A DNA stretch of 64,000 bases from Candidatus Accumulibacter sp. ACC003 (lineage in GTDB: Bacteria > Pseudomonadota > Gammaproteobacteria > Burkholderiales > Rhodocyclaceae): positions 389,001 to 453,000 of the forward strand of contig NZ_CAJQTX010000001.1 in NCBI RefSeq assembly GCF_907163085.1, read 5' to 3'. Every line of letters begins with the position of its first letter. Position 1 is the stretch's first letter. Below, piece after piece: positions 7,503-16,893 of this stretch. Below the pieces are notes generated by a model that saw only the letters and a list, made by a program, of their open reading frames with translations, ran no database searches and was not told the origin of the DNA. Made by a program: the position numbers and the translations under genes.

Positions 7503-8990
7503 ATGACGCAGTATCAAAGCTTTCCGGGCGTAAAAGGGGCTTCCGAGTCTCTTGCAAAGCTGAAGGCGCTACGCCTGCCTTCGTTCCAGGGCAAGCGATT
7601 TCTGGATGTCGGTTGCAACGAAGGCTACTTCTGCGGCTATGCCCGGTTTGATGGCGCAGCGGAGGTCATCGGCATTGACCGGTCGAAGCTTGCCGTCAGC
7701 CGGGCGCAAGCCAGGATGCCGGACTGTCGGTTCTTGGTTCAGTCGTGGGAACAACTACCGGATGGCAAGTTCGACGTCATCCTGCTCGCTTCCGCGCTTC
7801 ACTATGCGGATGACCAGGAGGCGCTCATTCATCGCTTGATGGATTCCTTGTCGGACGACGGCACGCTGGTGCTGGAAATGGGCATTGCTCCCTCGGGCAA
7901 GAGTGAATGGATTTCAGTCAAGAGAAGTATCGATGAGCGCCTCTTTCCAAGCCGTGGCAAGCTCGCGGAAATTCTCCAGGACTACGCCTGGAAGATTATT
8001 GGTTACAGCGTTCAGCAGGCGGGTGATCCGCTGACGCGCTACGTGGTGCATGTTCGCCGGCAGAAGCCCTGTGTCTTCTTGCTCCTTGAGCCACCGGGTT
8101 CGGGAAAGACGACGCTCTGCAGGACGCTGTTTGCCAGAGCGAAGGTGCCGGTGGTGTCGGGTGACCTGACGTACAGGCAGCTTTCAGATGGCCGGATCAC
8201 GGCGTCGGAGGCCTTGAAGTCGCTCATCTGCGCCGACTTTTCGCCACAGTACGACAAGGTCGCCGAGAAAGTCTTTTCGCAGGGCCTGGCGGGCGATCTG
8301 GTTGAAGTTTGGTGTCGTCAGGGTGGCGAGAGCGAGTTCGTGATTGACTCCTACGTCCCGGAAAGATACCAGCAAGACGTGAAGGATGCCTTCGATGCGC
8401 GCGGTTACATACCGGTGGTGCTCAACTGGGAAATGCAGAAGAGTATGTCGGGCCCTGGCGACGCCGACAAGAAGGCGAGCCGGTATATGGAAACGCTGGT
8501 CGACTCGAGGGTCGGCGAAGCGGTCGGCATGGGCTTTCGGGTCACGAGAGTAAATTCACCCGCGCTGGGAGAGTTTTTTTCTGGCTGGCACCTGGATCAG
8601 CCGGTCAACGGTCAAATTGTGACCGAGCATGACCAGTTCACGCTTTCCGGCTGGGGACTGCCGCGCGATATGGACGCCAAGGCAGTCCGCTGCTATGTTC
8701 GTTCGGCGGGCGTTAAGCAAGTGTTCAAGCTTGAAAAACGGCGCGATGATGTCGTTAAGCTGCGCCTGAAGGATCAGGTCGAAGTACCGGAGACTCTGTC
8801 GTACTGTGGATTTGCGTTTTCGGGCTTGAAAAAAAGTGATCTGGTGTCCGGGATCGAGTTCGGCTTTATTGCCAATGGCCAAGAGATTCCGGCCGCGCAG
8901 CTCGGCATCACCGAACCTGTGTCCGGCAAGGCGACTTTGAGTCGGAAACTATTGAGCAAAGTGGGAGCGACCTTGCGGCGTCGACGCTGA
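7503..8990 (+). CDS. SAM methyltransferase / P-loop / beta-domain fusion
   Basis: 495 residues in three parts. Residues 30-150 form a class I SAM methyltransferase with FLDVGCNEGYF as motif I and a VIGIDRSK strand. Residues about 185-340 start with CVFLLLEPPGSGKTTLC, a Walker A P-loop of a kinase- or NTPase-like domain. The last 110 residues (from WHLDQPVNGQIV) look like a beta-rich carbohydrate-associated domain seen in polysaccharide enzymes. It lies between glycosyltransferase genes, so it probably decorates the glycan with methyl or phosphoryl groups. The substrate is unknown. The ATG has no strong ribosome site. Confidence 0.7.
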   Translation: MTQYQSFPGVKGASESLAKLKALRLPSFQGKRFLDVGCNEGYFCGYARFDGAAEVIGIDRSKLAVSRAQARMPDCRFLVQSWEQLPDGKFDVILLASALHYADDQEALIHRLMDSLSDDGTLVLEMGIAPSGKSEWISVKRSIDERLFPSRGKLAEILQDYAWKIIGYSVQQAGDPLTRYVVHVRRQKPCVFLLLEPPGSGKTTLCRTLFARAKVPVVSGDLTYRQLSDGRITASEALKSLICADFSPQYDKVAEKVFSQGLAGDLVEVWCRQGGESEFVIDSYVPERYQQDVKDAFDARGYIPVVLNWEMQKSMSGPGDADKKASRYMETLVDSRVGEAVGMGFRVTRVNSPALGEFFSGWHLDQPVNGQIVTEHDQFTLSGWGLPRDMDAKAVRCYVRSAGVKQVFKLEKRRDDVVKLRLKDQVEVPETLSYCGFAFSGLKKSDLVSGIEFGFIANGQEIPAAQLGITEPVSGKATLSRKLLSKVGATLRRRR

Positions 8991-9140
8991 CATGTATGTC
9001 ATACCGATGGCCTCGGCTTCAGCGCACTTCCAGGCGGCTCCGGAAACCCCACGTTCAACTGCATTGGTGCGCGCGAAGGGCGTGAAAGCTCGTCGGCGAT
9101 ACCATAAGTTGGAAAATCGCTCGCTGGCAATCGTCGCCTG

Positions 9141-11429
9141 ATGTGGCGCAAGTTGATTACGCGCAGCCGGCCGCTGCCGCCGCGGGCTTCCAGAGGGGTG
9201 ATTCTGCACGCTGAGGGGCTGGCCGATGTGGGACGTGACGAAGGCACCGGGCAATGGCTGGTGACGGGCCCGGAACCCCGGCTGTTGCTGACCTCGGCGA
9301 GCGGCTGCTACCTGAGTGGCTGGGTATTGTTAAGAGGCCAGCTCAATCGCCGGGGTACCGATTTCACCACCGTGCTTTTTGCCGAGATCGTAGCCCCTTC
9401 CGGAACCCTGGTCGAGTACCACATTCCGGTATCGCTCAAGGGTACGATCCTCGAACTCGTCAATTTGCCGCCGGGTGTGGTACGGCTGGAGTTTCAGCCG
9501 ATGGGCGGGAGTGGAAGCTTTGAACTGCTGAACCTGTGCCTGCAAGAGGTCAATGCGGTCGGCACATTCCTACGACGGGTGCAGAGAGTACGGCACATCT
9601 TTAACACCAAGGCACGCGGTCAGCGTGAAAAAATCGGACTGCACTGGCATACGCCACTGCGGGGGTTGAGCAAATCCTATGAGCTTGCGGGTCGCCTAAG
9701 GGGCTATCAGCCAAGCCTGAAATATAGCCAATGGTTGGATCACGTCGAGGCCTTGACCGGCGATGACCGCAAGCGCATTGATCGGCAGATCAAGCAGTGG
9801 GCAATGCGGCCAACTTTCGGACTGCTGCTGTTTGCCGGGGTGGCCGAGCTTGAGCAACTGAGGGTCACCCTGGACTCTGTCCAAAGACAGATCTATTTCC
9901 ATGGGCAGGTGCTGGTGGTGGTTCCGGAACGCGAGCTGGCAGACGTGCGAGCGCTGTCGATCGGCTCCGATTGGCTCTGCGTGCACTCGCTGGAGAGTCT
10001 TCGGTGCGCTGGCGCGATTGCCACTTCAGGGCTTGCCGAATGCACCTGGTGGATGATGCTGCTCCCCGGGGCAATCCTCGCTGAGCATGCCTTGTATTGG
10101 TATGCAAGCGCTTCCTTGCTCGATCGCCAGAGCAGGGTGATTTATTCGGATCACGACTATCTGGATGCTTCCGGCTGGCGTGTTGACCCGGAATTCAAAC
10201 CGGATTGGTCGCCTGAGTTGCTGCGATCGTCAAACTATTTCGGGTCGGCGCTTGCTTTACGCGCGGATCTGGTGGCGACGGTGTCGTCAGCGGCGATCGA
10301 GCGCGTTGCCATGGCGCTGGCGAACGACGTTTCGATGGACAGTCTGCATGCCTATCTCTTGCGCGCAACGGAGCGACTTCCGGGGACGCAGATCGAACAT
10401 ATCCCGAGCGTACTGATGCATTTGCCAAGGCCGGCGAGCGATACGCTGCCTGGCAATGAGGAACTGTCGATCAAGCCGGTGCAAGAGCATCTGCTGCGCT
10501 TGGGGGTCGAGGCGAATGTTCGAGTGTCTGCGCATGGCTATTGCCAGGTGCGTTACAAGCTGCCGGCAGTTCCGCCAATGGTCAGCATCATCGTTCCGAC
10601 GCGTGACGAATTTCATCACCTGCACGCTTGTGTCGAGAGCGTGTTGGCGAAGAGTTCGTATCGCAACTTCGAGATACTGGTGGTCGATAACCAAAGCGTC
10701 GAGGCGGAGGCTTTGCAGTATTTGACGGCCTTGCACGCGCGTCCGCAGGTTCGTGTCTTGCGCTATCCGCGGGCCTTCAACTATTCGGCGATCAACAATT
10801 TTGCGGCCGCCAATGCCCGGGGTGAGGCCCTTTGTCTGCTCAATAACGACACCGAAGTCATTTCACCCGATTGGCTTGATGAAATGCTCGGTCATCTGAT
10901 CCAGGCAGACGTGGGCGTCGTCGGCGCCAAGCTGTATTTTGGTGACGGGCGGGTGCAGCACGCGGGCGACACCGTCGGCCCGGGAGGCTTGGCGCACCAT
11001 CTCCATTCTTTTCTGGCGCACGATGCGCCCGGCTATTGCGGTCGGGCGGTGCAGGCACAAGACTTGTCTGCCGTCACCGGCGCCTGCCTACTGACCTGGC
11101 GAAAGTTGTACGAGGATTTGGGCGGCCTTGATGCAGGAAACCTGCCGGTGGCGTTCAACGACGTCGATTATTGTCTGCGTGTGCGCGAGGCGAAGCGGCG
11201 AGTGGTCTGGACACCCTACGCCGAGTTGTATCACCACGAGTCGGTTTCCAGGGGCAAGGAGGACAGCCCGGAAAAGATCGCGCGTGCCAGGCGAGAGGTG
11301 CGCTACATGCGCAAGCGCTGGCAGAGCATTTTGCATCATGATCCGTTCTACAACCCGAATCTGAGCTACGAACGGCCGGACTTCTCCTTAAGTCTTTCGC
11401 CAACGGTTAGCAAACCATGGTTGCGCTGA
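9141..11429 (+). CDS. Family 2 glycosyltransferase, large two-module type
   Basis: 762 residues. The N-terminal third (to about 230) has no recognised enzyme motif. The middle (about 240-450) looks like a degenerate GT-A module with IYSDHDYLD. The C-terminal domain (about 478-740) is a clear GT2 fold with VSIIVPTRDEFHHL, ILVVDNQSVEAEA, CLLNNDTEVISPDW (metal-binding motif) and FNDVDYCLRVREA. It would transfer a nucleotide-sugar residue onto the growing surface glycan at the cytoplasmic face. The 3' end overlaps the next gene by 13 bp, which indicates an operon. Donor and acceptor are not predictable. Confidence 0.85.
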   Translation: MWRKLITRSRPLPPRASRGVILHAEGLADVGRDEGTGQWLVTGPEPRLLLTSASGCYLSGWVLLRGQLNRRGTDFTTVLFAEIVAPSGTLVEYHIPVSLKGTILELVNLPPGVVRLEFQPMGGSGSFELLNLCLQEVNAVGTFLRRVQRVRHIFNTKARGQREKIGLHWHTPLRGLSKSYELAGRLRGYQPSLKYSQWLDHVEALTGDDRKRIDRQIKQWAMRPTFGLLLFAGVAELEQLRVTLDSVQRQIYFHGQVLVVVPERELADVRALSIGSDWLCVHSLESLRCAGAIATSGLAECTWWMMLLPGAILAEHALYWYASASLLDRQSRVIYSDHDYLDASGWRVDPEFKPDWSPELLRSSNYFGSALALRADLVATVSSAAIERVAMALANDVSMDSLHAYLLRATERLPGTQIEHIPSVLMHLPRPASDTLPGNEELSIKPVQEHLLRLGVEANVRVSAHGYCQVRYKLPAVPPMVSIIVPTRDEFHHLHACVESVLAKSSYRNFEILVVDNQSVEAEALQYLTALHARPQVRVLRYPRAFNYSAINNFAAANARGEALCLLNNDTEVISPDWLDEMLGHLIQADVGVVGAKLYFGDGRVQHAGDTVGPGGLAHHLHSFLAHDAPGYCGRAVQAQDLSAVTGACLLTWRKLYEDLGGLDAGNLPVAFNDVDYCLRVREAKRRVVWTPYAELYHHESVSRGKEDSPEKIARARREVRYMRKRWQSILHHDPFYNPNLSYERPDFSLSLSPTVSKPWLR

Positions 11430-12505
11430 GTGTGCCGCCTGGAAGCTCTCCGGCGCGCGCGCTGAACATTGCTTTCCTGGCGTGCAACCGCAATCCACGG
11501 CTCTTCCGGCAGGACCCGTCGTTCATTTACCGGTGTGAAAACCTCGGCTTGGCGCTGCAGGGCATGGGTCACCGGGTCAGTTGGCTCCACTGGTCAACGC
11601 TCCGTCCCGGGCAGCGCTTCGATGTCGCCGTGTTTCACCGGCCGCGGCACTCGCTGCTCTGGCGTTCGCTGCTGTGGTGGCTGCGACGCCATGGCACGAC
11701 GCTCGTGGCGGATGTCGACGATCTGGTATTCGACCCACAGTTGTCGCGCTACAGCCCGAGCGTCGTCAATGGGCAAATGGCGCTGCCAAAGCTTGTGCGC
11801 CAGTTTGCCGAGCACGCCGCGGCGCTGGCGTGTTTCGACAAGCTGACCGTTTCGACGGACGCCCTGGCGGTGCATGTACGACGTTGCTTTCCGAAGGCCA
11901 CGGCTCGGGTCTTGCCCAATGCCGTACATCTGGCTTGGCGGGACGCCGAAAAAGGGCGTGAGGCAAGGATTGCTCAAGCAGTTGTGACGTATTTTCCCGG
12001 CACCCGCAGCCATGACCGAGACTTTGCGGTCTATGCGGATGGGATTGCAAGGTTCCTGCACGCCAACGCCAATGCGCGGCTGGAGGTCACGGGTCCTCTG
12101 GACTTCAAGCTGCGAGCGCGCGACGGTCAGGTAGTGCACCTTGAAAAAGTCCCCTTCGCGGCCTACGCCGAACGCGTGCGAACGGCATGGGTCAATCTTG
12201 CGCCGCTGGAAGCGACGCCGTTCACCCGCTGCAAGTCGGCGCTGAAGGTTCTTGAAGCGGGTTATTGGGGCACCCCGACGGTCTGTTCGCCCCTGCCCGA
12301 TGCGCAGCGCTTCCGCTCTTGCGGCGCGCTGTTTGCCTCAGATGCTGCAGAGTGCTGTGCGGCTCTGCAAGAATTGCTCGTCCCTGCTCACTATGCGGCG
12401 CTCACTCGCGGACTCTCGGAGCGGGTGTTGGCGCAGGCGGACGTCTGGCGGACGGCAGATGAATTCCTGAAGTTCGTCGGCGAAGAAGAACGCGCGGCGT
12501 CATGA
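11417..12505 (+). CDS. Glycosyltransferase, GT-B type
   Basis: 362 residues. The N-terminus (ALNIAFLACNRNPRLFRQDP) and the pattern VAVFHRP...VADVDDLVFDP belong to a glycosyltransferase group found in capsule and O-antigen loci. The second half has FPGTRSHDRDF, VNLAPLEATPFTRCKSALK and LEAGYWGTPTV, the GT-B nucleotide-sugar pocket region. The ATG overlaps the upstream gene by 13 bp. The TGA overlaps a following ATG at 12502 (ATGA), which suggests that another gene once began there; that gene enters the corrupted stretch that follows. Confidence 0.8.
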   Translation: MVALSVPPGSSPARALNIAFLACNRNPRLFRQDPSFIYRCENLGLALQGMGHRVSWLHWSTLRPGQRFDVAVFHRPRHSLLWRSLLWWLRRHGTTLVADVDDLVFDPQLSRYSPSVVNGQMALPKLVRQFAEHAAALACFDKLTVSTDALAVHVRRCFPKATARVLPNAVHLAWRDAEKGREARIAQAVVTYFPGTRSHDRDFAVYADGIARFLHANANARLEVTGPLDFKLRARDGQVVHLEKVPFAAYAERVRTAWVNLAPLEATPFTRCKSALKVLEAGYWGTPTVCSPLPDAQRFRSCGALFASDAAECCAALQELLVPAHYAALTRGLSERVLAQADVWRTADEFLKFVGEEERAAS

Positions 12506-12990
12506 CGATTGCCAAGCTGCAAGCGCGGGGGGGGCCCCCGCAGGCCCCTTTGCTTGGGGGGTTATTTTGCTGTTGGGCCGGCCGCGATTTGTTGGGGGAG
12601 AGGAACTGGGTTCATTTGGGCGGGCGGCACCGATTATAGTCTTTTGGGCGTTGGCTGGCGCAGGGGGTCATCTTTGTGTGGTGGCAATTGGGATGGCAGG
12701 TTGGCAAAGGGCGGGCGGGGCGGCTTGGAATTTTTGGCGGGGTGCAGGGTGGGGGGGGGATATCCGCCGGGAGGAAAAAACAAGGTTCTTCCACTGGGGG
12801 CCCATTCGGGGGGAACCAAACAAGCACCTGGTGAAGTGGGGAAATTCAAAAAAAAAAGGCCCCCCACGTCACGGGCGCGATGCACAGGGGGGGGGAACCG
12901 GCGCTAGCTTGGGTGGGCGAGAGGGAAGGGTTTTCCGGGGGGCCGGAAAATGGGCTGATGGTTTGCGCCCCCGGAAAAAAAAAAGTTTTG
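12506..12990. other. Probable corrupted sequence (homopolymer-rich)
   Basis: This stretch is unlike the rest of the window: runs of G up to nine long, A runs of nine or ten, short C runs, and almost no codon structure. An ATG at 12502 coupled to the previous stop (MTIAKLQAR) opens a frame that meets a stop after about 45 codons. The same frame resumes as good coding sequence near 12,990 (LCVLGNGGSL). The simplest reading is a low-quality consensus across the 5' part of the next gene. A real G-rich insertion cannot be excluded. Confidence 0.65.
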
Positions 12991-15630
12991 CCCAATGGTC
13001 TCTGTGTGCTTGGCAATGGCGGCAGCCTGCTGGCGTCTGGCCTGGGTAGCGAGATTGATAGGCACGGAGTGGTGGTGCGTTTCAACCAGTTCAAGGGCGA
13101 TTACAGTAGTGCGGCCGACATCGGTGCCCGGGTCGATGTCTGGGTCACCGCGCCCGGATTCTCTGGTCCCGTGCCTGCAGGCGTGCAGTGGATCGTCGTC
13201 AGCGGACCCGACATGGCTTTCAAACTCCAGGACTGGCGTCGATTTGAAGCGCCTTGGCGTAACGGCGTTAAGGTGCTGACCGTGCCATTGCCGCGGTGGT
13301 CCGAACTGGTGAGCGTCTTGCAGGCGCCACCGAGCGCCGGCCTGCTGTTCTTGGCCTGGACCAGGTCTTTGCTGGGGTCGTGGGTGAATGTTCGTGCCAC
13401 AGGTTTTGCCAGTGTTGGCAGCAGATCTGTTCCCTACCACCATGCCGGAGCCCATCATCGGGCCGGCAGCCGTCACCATTGGCCGGCAGAACGCCAGCTG
13501 CTACACACCTGGCAGCAGCAGGGGCTGACTGTCGAGCTTGCCCCGGCGTCCCTGTCTCGGCCGCTGTTGGGGACCACGTCCCGCACCTTGTTGCGCTTGC
13601 CGGGACTGCCTTCATTGCTTGCTGCGGAGCTCACGTATCTGGGTTGTCTCGATATACGGGCGCGCCGGAAGCGCGTCTCCGGGGTGATCGCCTGGGGCCG
13701 CAAGCCGAGTGCCGCCAAAGCAGAGAAAGCGGCCACAGGTCTTGGCGTGCCCGTCTGGCGCCTGGAGGATGGCTTTCTGCGCTCGGTCGCGCTGGGCATG
13801 ACCGACCCCCCGCTGGCCATCGTCCTTGACGATCTTGGCATCTACTATGACGCGACCGCGCCGTCTCGCCTGGAGGCCCTGGTGGCCAGGCCGCTGACCG
13901 ATCTCCAGCGTCTGCGGGCGCAAGCACTGATCATGCGTTGGCGGGCGGCGCGGGTGTCGAAATACAATCATGCGCGAGAATCGTTTCCGCCATTTCCAGC
14001 AGCGATGCCGGCCAGCGATTTTGCGGCGCCGCAACCCTCGCCCAGTGGCTCCCGCTTGCCTGGGGCTGAGCGCTATGTCTTGGCGATCGATCAAACATTG
14101 GGTGATGCCTCGATCCGCTACGGCTTGGCAGACGCGTCAAGCTTTCGCGCGATGCTCGCCGCCGCCCTGGCCGAAAATCCTGATTGCGTGGTGCTGCTCA
14201 AGGTGCACCCCGAGGTGGCGGCAGGCAGCAAGAAGGGTCACTTCGACCTGGTGAGCGCGGCAAGTAATCCGCGGCTGCGCATCGTGTCGGAGGATGTACA
14301 TCCGGTCTTGCTGCTGGAGAATGCGGAAGCGGTCTACGTGGTGACCTCGCAAGTAGGTTTCGAGGGCCTGCTATGGGGCAAGCGAGTGCGTACCTTCGGC
14401 ATGCCTTTTTATGCCGGCTGGGGCTTGACGCTGGACGACCTGGAGGCGCCCGCGCGGCGTCAGCCGGTAGCGCTGGAGAGCCTGGTGCACGCGACCCTGG
14501 TCGATTATTCGCGCTACATCGACCCGGAAACGGGCCAGCGCTGCGAGGTCGAGCGCTTGCTCGACTGGATGGCTTTGCAGCGCCGGATGCGTGAGCGTTT
14601 TCCGCCCGAAATCGGCGCGCTCGACTTTTCGCGGTGGAAAAAGTCGATCGTGCGCGATTTTTTTCAGGGATCTCGGGTGCGCTTTGCCGACAAGGCTGAC
14701 GCGCTGCCTGATCAGCCCATGCTGGTCGTCTGGGGGCGCAAGGCGCCCGTTATTGCGCAGCAGTCGGGCATTCAGGGAACCAAGATAGTTCGCCTCGAGG
14801 ATGGCTTCCTGCGTTCGGTCGGGCTGGGTGCCGATCTGGTACGTCCGCTATCGTGGGTGATCGACCGTCAAGGCATTTACTACGATGCAACGCGGGTTTC
14901 AGACCTTGAAAGTCAGCTGCAAGATATCTGTCCTGACGACGCTTTGCTAACGCGTGCGGCCGCATTGCGGGCGCGGATCGTTGCGGCGGGTCTGACCAAG
15001 TACAATGTCGGCGGCGTGACGTGGCACAGACCGCAGCAAGCGCTACGTGTCGTGCTGGTGGCGGGGCAGGTGGAGAGCGATGCGTCGATTCAGTATGGCG
15101 CGCCGGGGGTCAGGACCAATATGGGCTTGCTGCAGGCGACACGCGAGGCCAATCCCGACGCCTGGCTGGTTTACAAGCCTCATCCTGACGTGCTGGCCAG
15201 ACTACGTAAGGCGGGGAAGGGCGAGGACGAGGCGCGACGCCACTGTGACGAGGTGCTGGGGGACGTGCCGATGGGCGAATTGCTGGCTGCCGTAGACGAG
15301 GTGCACGTGTTGACTTCACTGGCCGGCTTTGAGGCGCTCTTGCGCGGCAAGAAGGTGGTGTGCCATGGCCAACCGTTTTACGCCGGCTGGGGGCTGACCG
15401 AGGACGTCGTGTTGCAGCCACGCCGGACTCGTCGGCTGACGCTTGATGAACTGGTTGCCGGCGCGCTGATTCTCTACCCGACTTATGTGAGCCGCAGCAG
15501 CAGGCGTTTCACGACGCCCGAGCGTGCTCTTGATGAGTTGCTCGCCTGGCGCGAAAGGGGGTCGGCAACGATTTCCCGCTTTGGTCGGCTGAAGCGCTTT
15601 TTCCTGCGGCTCATTGTGGGTGTTCGGTGA
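12880..15630 (+). CDS. kpsC: GT29-like domain fused to KpsC-type Kdo transferase
   Basis: Reliable coding begins near 12,990; codons before that lie in corrupted sequence, and the true start may be the ATG at 12502. The first domain (about residues 42-215) resembles GT29 sialyltransferase-like proteins: VLGNGGSL, EIDRHGVVVRFNQF, DVWV, PPSAGLLFLAW and RHHWPAERQLL. Two tandem KpsC modules follow, each with RLEDGFLRSV, GIYYDAT, a D-Q/V...DAS/DASI motif and PFYAGWGL (about 270-560 and 600-916). KpsC adds the beta-Kdo linker to the capsule lipid acceptor with KpsS, whose gene is 33 bp downstream. The fusion of the first domain to KpsC is unusual. Confidence 0.85.
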   Translation: MHRGGEPALAWVGEREGFSGGPENGLMVCAPGKKKVLPNGLCVLGNGGSLLASGLGSEIDRHGVVVRFNQFKGDYSSAADIGARVDVWVTAPGFSGPVPAGVQWIVVSGPDMAFKLQDWRRFEAPWRNGVKVLTVPLPRWSELVSVLQAPPSAGLLFLAWTRSLLGSWVNVRATGFASVGSRSVPYHHAGAHHRAGSRHHWPAERQLLHTWQQQGLTVELAPASLSRPLLGTTSRTLLRLPGLPSLLAAELTYLGCLDIRARRKRVSGVIAWGRKPSAAKAEKAATGLGVPVWRLEDGFLRSVALGMTDPPLAIVLDDLGIYYDATAPSRLEALVARPLTDLQRLRAQALIMRWRAARVSKYNHARESFPPFPAAMPASDFAAPQPSPSGSRLPGAERYVLAIDQTLGDASIRYGLADASSFRAMLAAALAENPDCVVLLKVHPEVAAGSKKGHFDLVSAASNPRLRIVSEDVHPVLLLENAEAVYVVTSQVGFEGLLWGKRVRTFGMPFYAGWGLTLDDLEAPARRQPVALESLVHATLVDYSRYIDPETGQRCEVERLLDWMALQRRMRERFPPEIGALDFSRWKKSIVRDFFQGSRVRFADKADALPDQPMLVVWGRKAPVIAQQSGIQGTKIVRLEDGFLRSVGLGADLVRPLSWVIDRQGIYYDATRVSDLESQLQDICPDDALLTRAAALRARIVAAGLTKYNVGGVTWHRPQQALRVVLVAGQVESDASIQYGAPGVRTNMGLLQATREANPDAWLVYKPHPDVLARLRKAGKGEDEARRHCDEVLGDVPMGELLAAVDEVHVLTSLAGFEALLRGKKVVCHGQPFYAGWGLTEDVVLQPRRTRRLTLDELVAGALILYPTYVSRSSRRFTTPERALDELLAWRERGSATISRFGRLKRFFLRLIVGVR

Positions 15631-15663
15631 AGCCAGTCGCTACGGCTTTGTCAGGGGACTGAT

Positions 15664-16893
15664 TTGCTCGCGAGACGTTCTTTTCTCTTCCTGCAGGGCG
15701 TTTGCTCGCCTTTTTTTGCCAAGCTGGCCGACCAGCTGGTAGCCGACGGCCATCGTGTCTTCAAGATCAATTTCAACGCTGGCGACGTGGCCTATTGGGG
15801 TTTTCGCAGGGGCTGGAACTATCGCGGCGGCCTGTCGGGTCTGCGTGACTTCCTCGACGACAAGTACCACCGCTACGAGATTACCGATCAGGTACTGTTT
15901 GGCGACCGCCGCCCGGTTCATCGACCAGCCGTTGATCGTGCTTCGGCGCTGGGCATCCGAACGCATGTATTCGAGGAGGGTTATCTACGCCCTTGCTGGG
16001 TCACGCTCGAGCGTGATGGAGTCAACGGCCACTCCTTGTTGCCACGTGACCCGGACTGGTTTCGCAGCGTCGGCGCAAAGTTGCGGGATTACGGTAATCG
16101 CGAGCTGTTCAAGTCGCCGTTGGTCGTGCGTGCTGCGCACGACATCGCTTACCATCTGGCCGGAAGCACCAACCCCATTTTGTTCCCGCGATACCAGCGG
16201 CATGCGCCCCTCAACGCCGCCGTCGAGTACGCTGGCTACGCTGTGCGGTTTTCGATGCTTCGCTTTCGCGAGCCGAAAGACAATGCCTTGATCGATGAGC
16301 TGGCGAGCGGTGGCGTGCCGTTCTACCTGCTCCCGCTGCAACTGAACAGCGATGCCCAGATTCGCGACCACTGCCGATTCAACGATATGAACGGGGTGAT
16401 GGAGTCGGTGATGGAGTCGTTTGCCATGCATGCGCCAAACGCCGCACGGCTGGTGATCAAGAACCATCCGCTTGACGCTGGCCTGGTGAACTATCGCGGC
16501 GTCATATCTGATCTGGAGCGGCGTTTCGGCTTGGCGGGACGAATTGATTACCTCGAGAGCGGCGATCTGGCGAAGTTGCTGCGACACGCGCAAGGCGTGG
16601 TGACGGTGAACAGCACCGTCGGTATCGTCTCCGTGGGCGCCGGATGTCCGACCGTGACCCTCAGCGATCCGATTTACAACCTGCCCGGCTTGACCTTTCA
16701 GGGGTCAGTCGACGACTTTTGGAAGCATGGGATCAAGCCCGACACGACCTTGTTTCGATGCTTTCGCAAGACACTGATCCACGCCGTGCAGGTCAATGGC
16801 GGCTTCTATTGCGCGACCGGAATCAGGTTGGCAGTAGCCAACTGCCGGCGCTTCCTCGAGCCCGAACGCTCGCCGCTCGACGAGTTGCTATGA
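15664..16893 (+). CDS. kpsS: KpsS-type capsule polysaccharide transferase
   Basis: 409 residues, family-typical length. Motifs include FLFLQGVCSPFF at the N-terminus, HVFEEGYLRPCWVTLE, PLQLNSDAQIRDH, VIKNHPLD, VVTVNSTVGI and GCPTVTLSDPIYN. KpsS starts the Kdo linker on the lysophosphatidylglycerol anchor of group 2-type capsules and works with KpsC, encoded upstream. The start is TTG at 15664, supported by AGGGGA seven bases before it. Its stop overlaps the next ATG (ATGA), so it is translationally coupled to the SDR gene. Burkholderia wcbO is the equivalent gene by family. Confidence 0.92.
   Translation: MLARRSFLFLQGVCSPFFAKLADQLVADGHRVFKINFNAGDVAYWGFRRGWNYRGGLSGLRDFLDDKYHRYEITDQVLFGDRRPVHRPAVDRASALGIRTHVFEEGYLRPCWVTLERDGVNGHSLLPRDPDWFRSVGAKLRDYGNRELFKSPLVVRAAHDIAYHLAGSTNPILFPRYQRHAPLNAAVEYAGYAVRFSMLRFREPKDNALIDELASGGVPFYLLPLQLNSDAQIRDHCRFNDMNGVMESVMESFAMHAPNAARLVIKNHPLDAGLVNYRGVISDLERRFGLAGRIDYLESGDLAKLLRHAQGVVTVNSTVGIVSVGAGCPTVTLSDPIYNLPGLTFQGSVDDFWKHGIKPDTTLFRCFRKTLIHAVQVNGGFYCATGIRLAVANCRRFLEPERSPLDELL

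Noticed and set aside
12509-12907. Glycine-rich 132-codon frame
   Set aside because: Entirely within the homopolymer-rich stretch; the peptide is an artefact of G runs.
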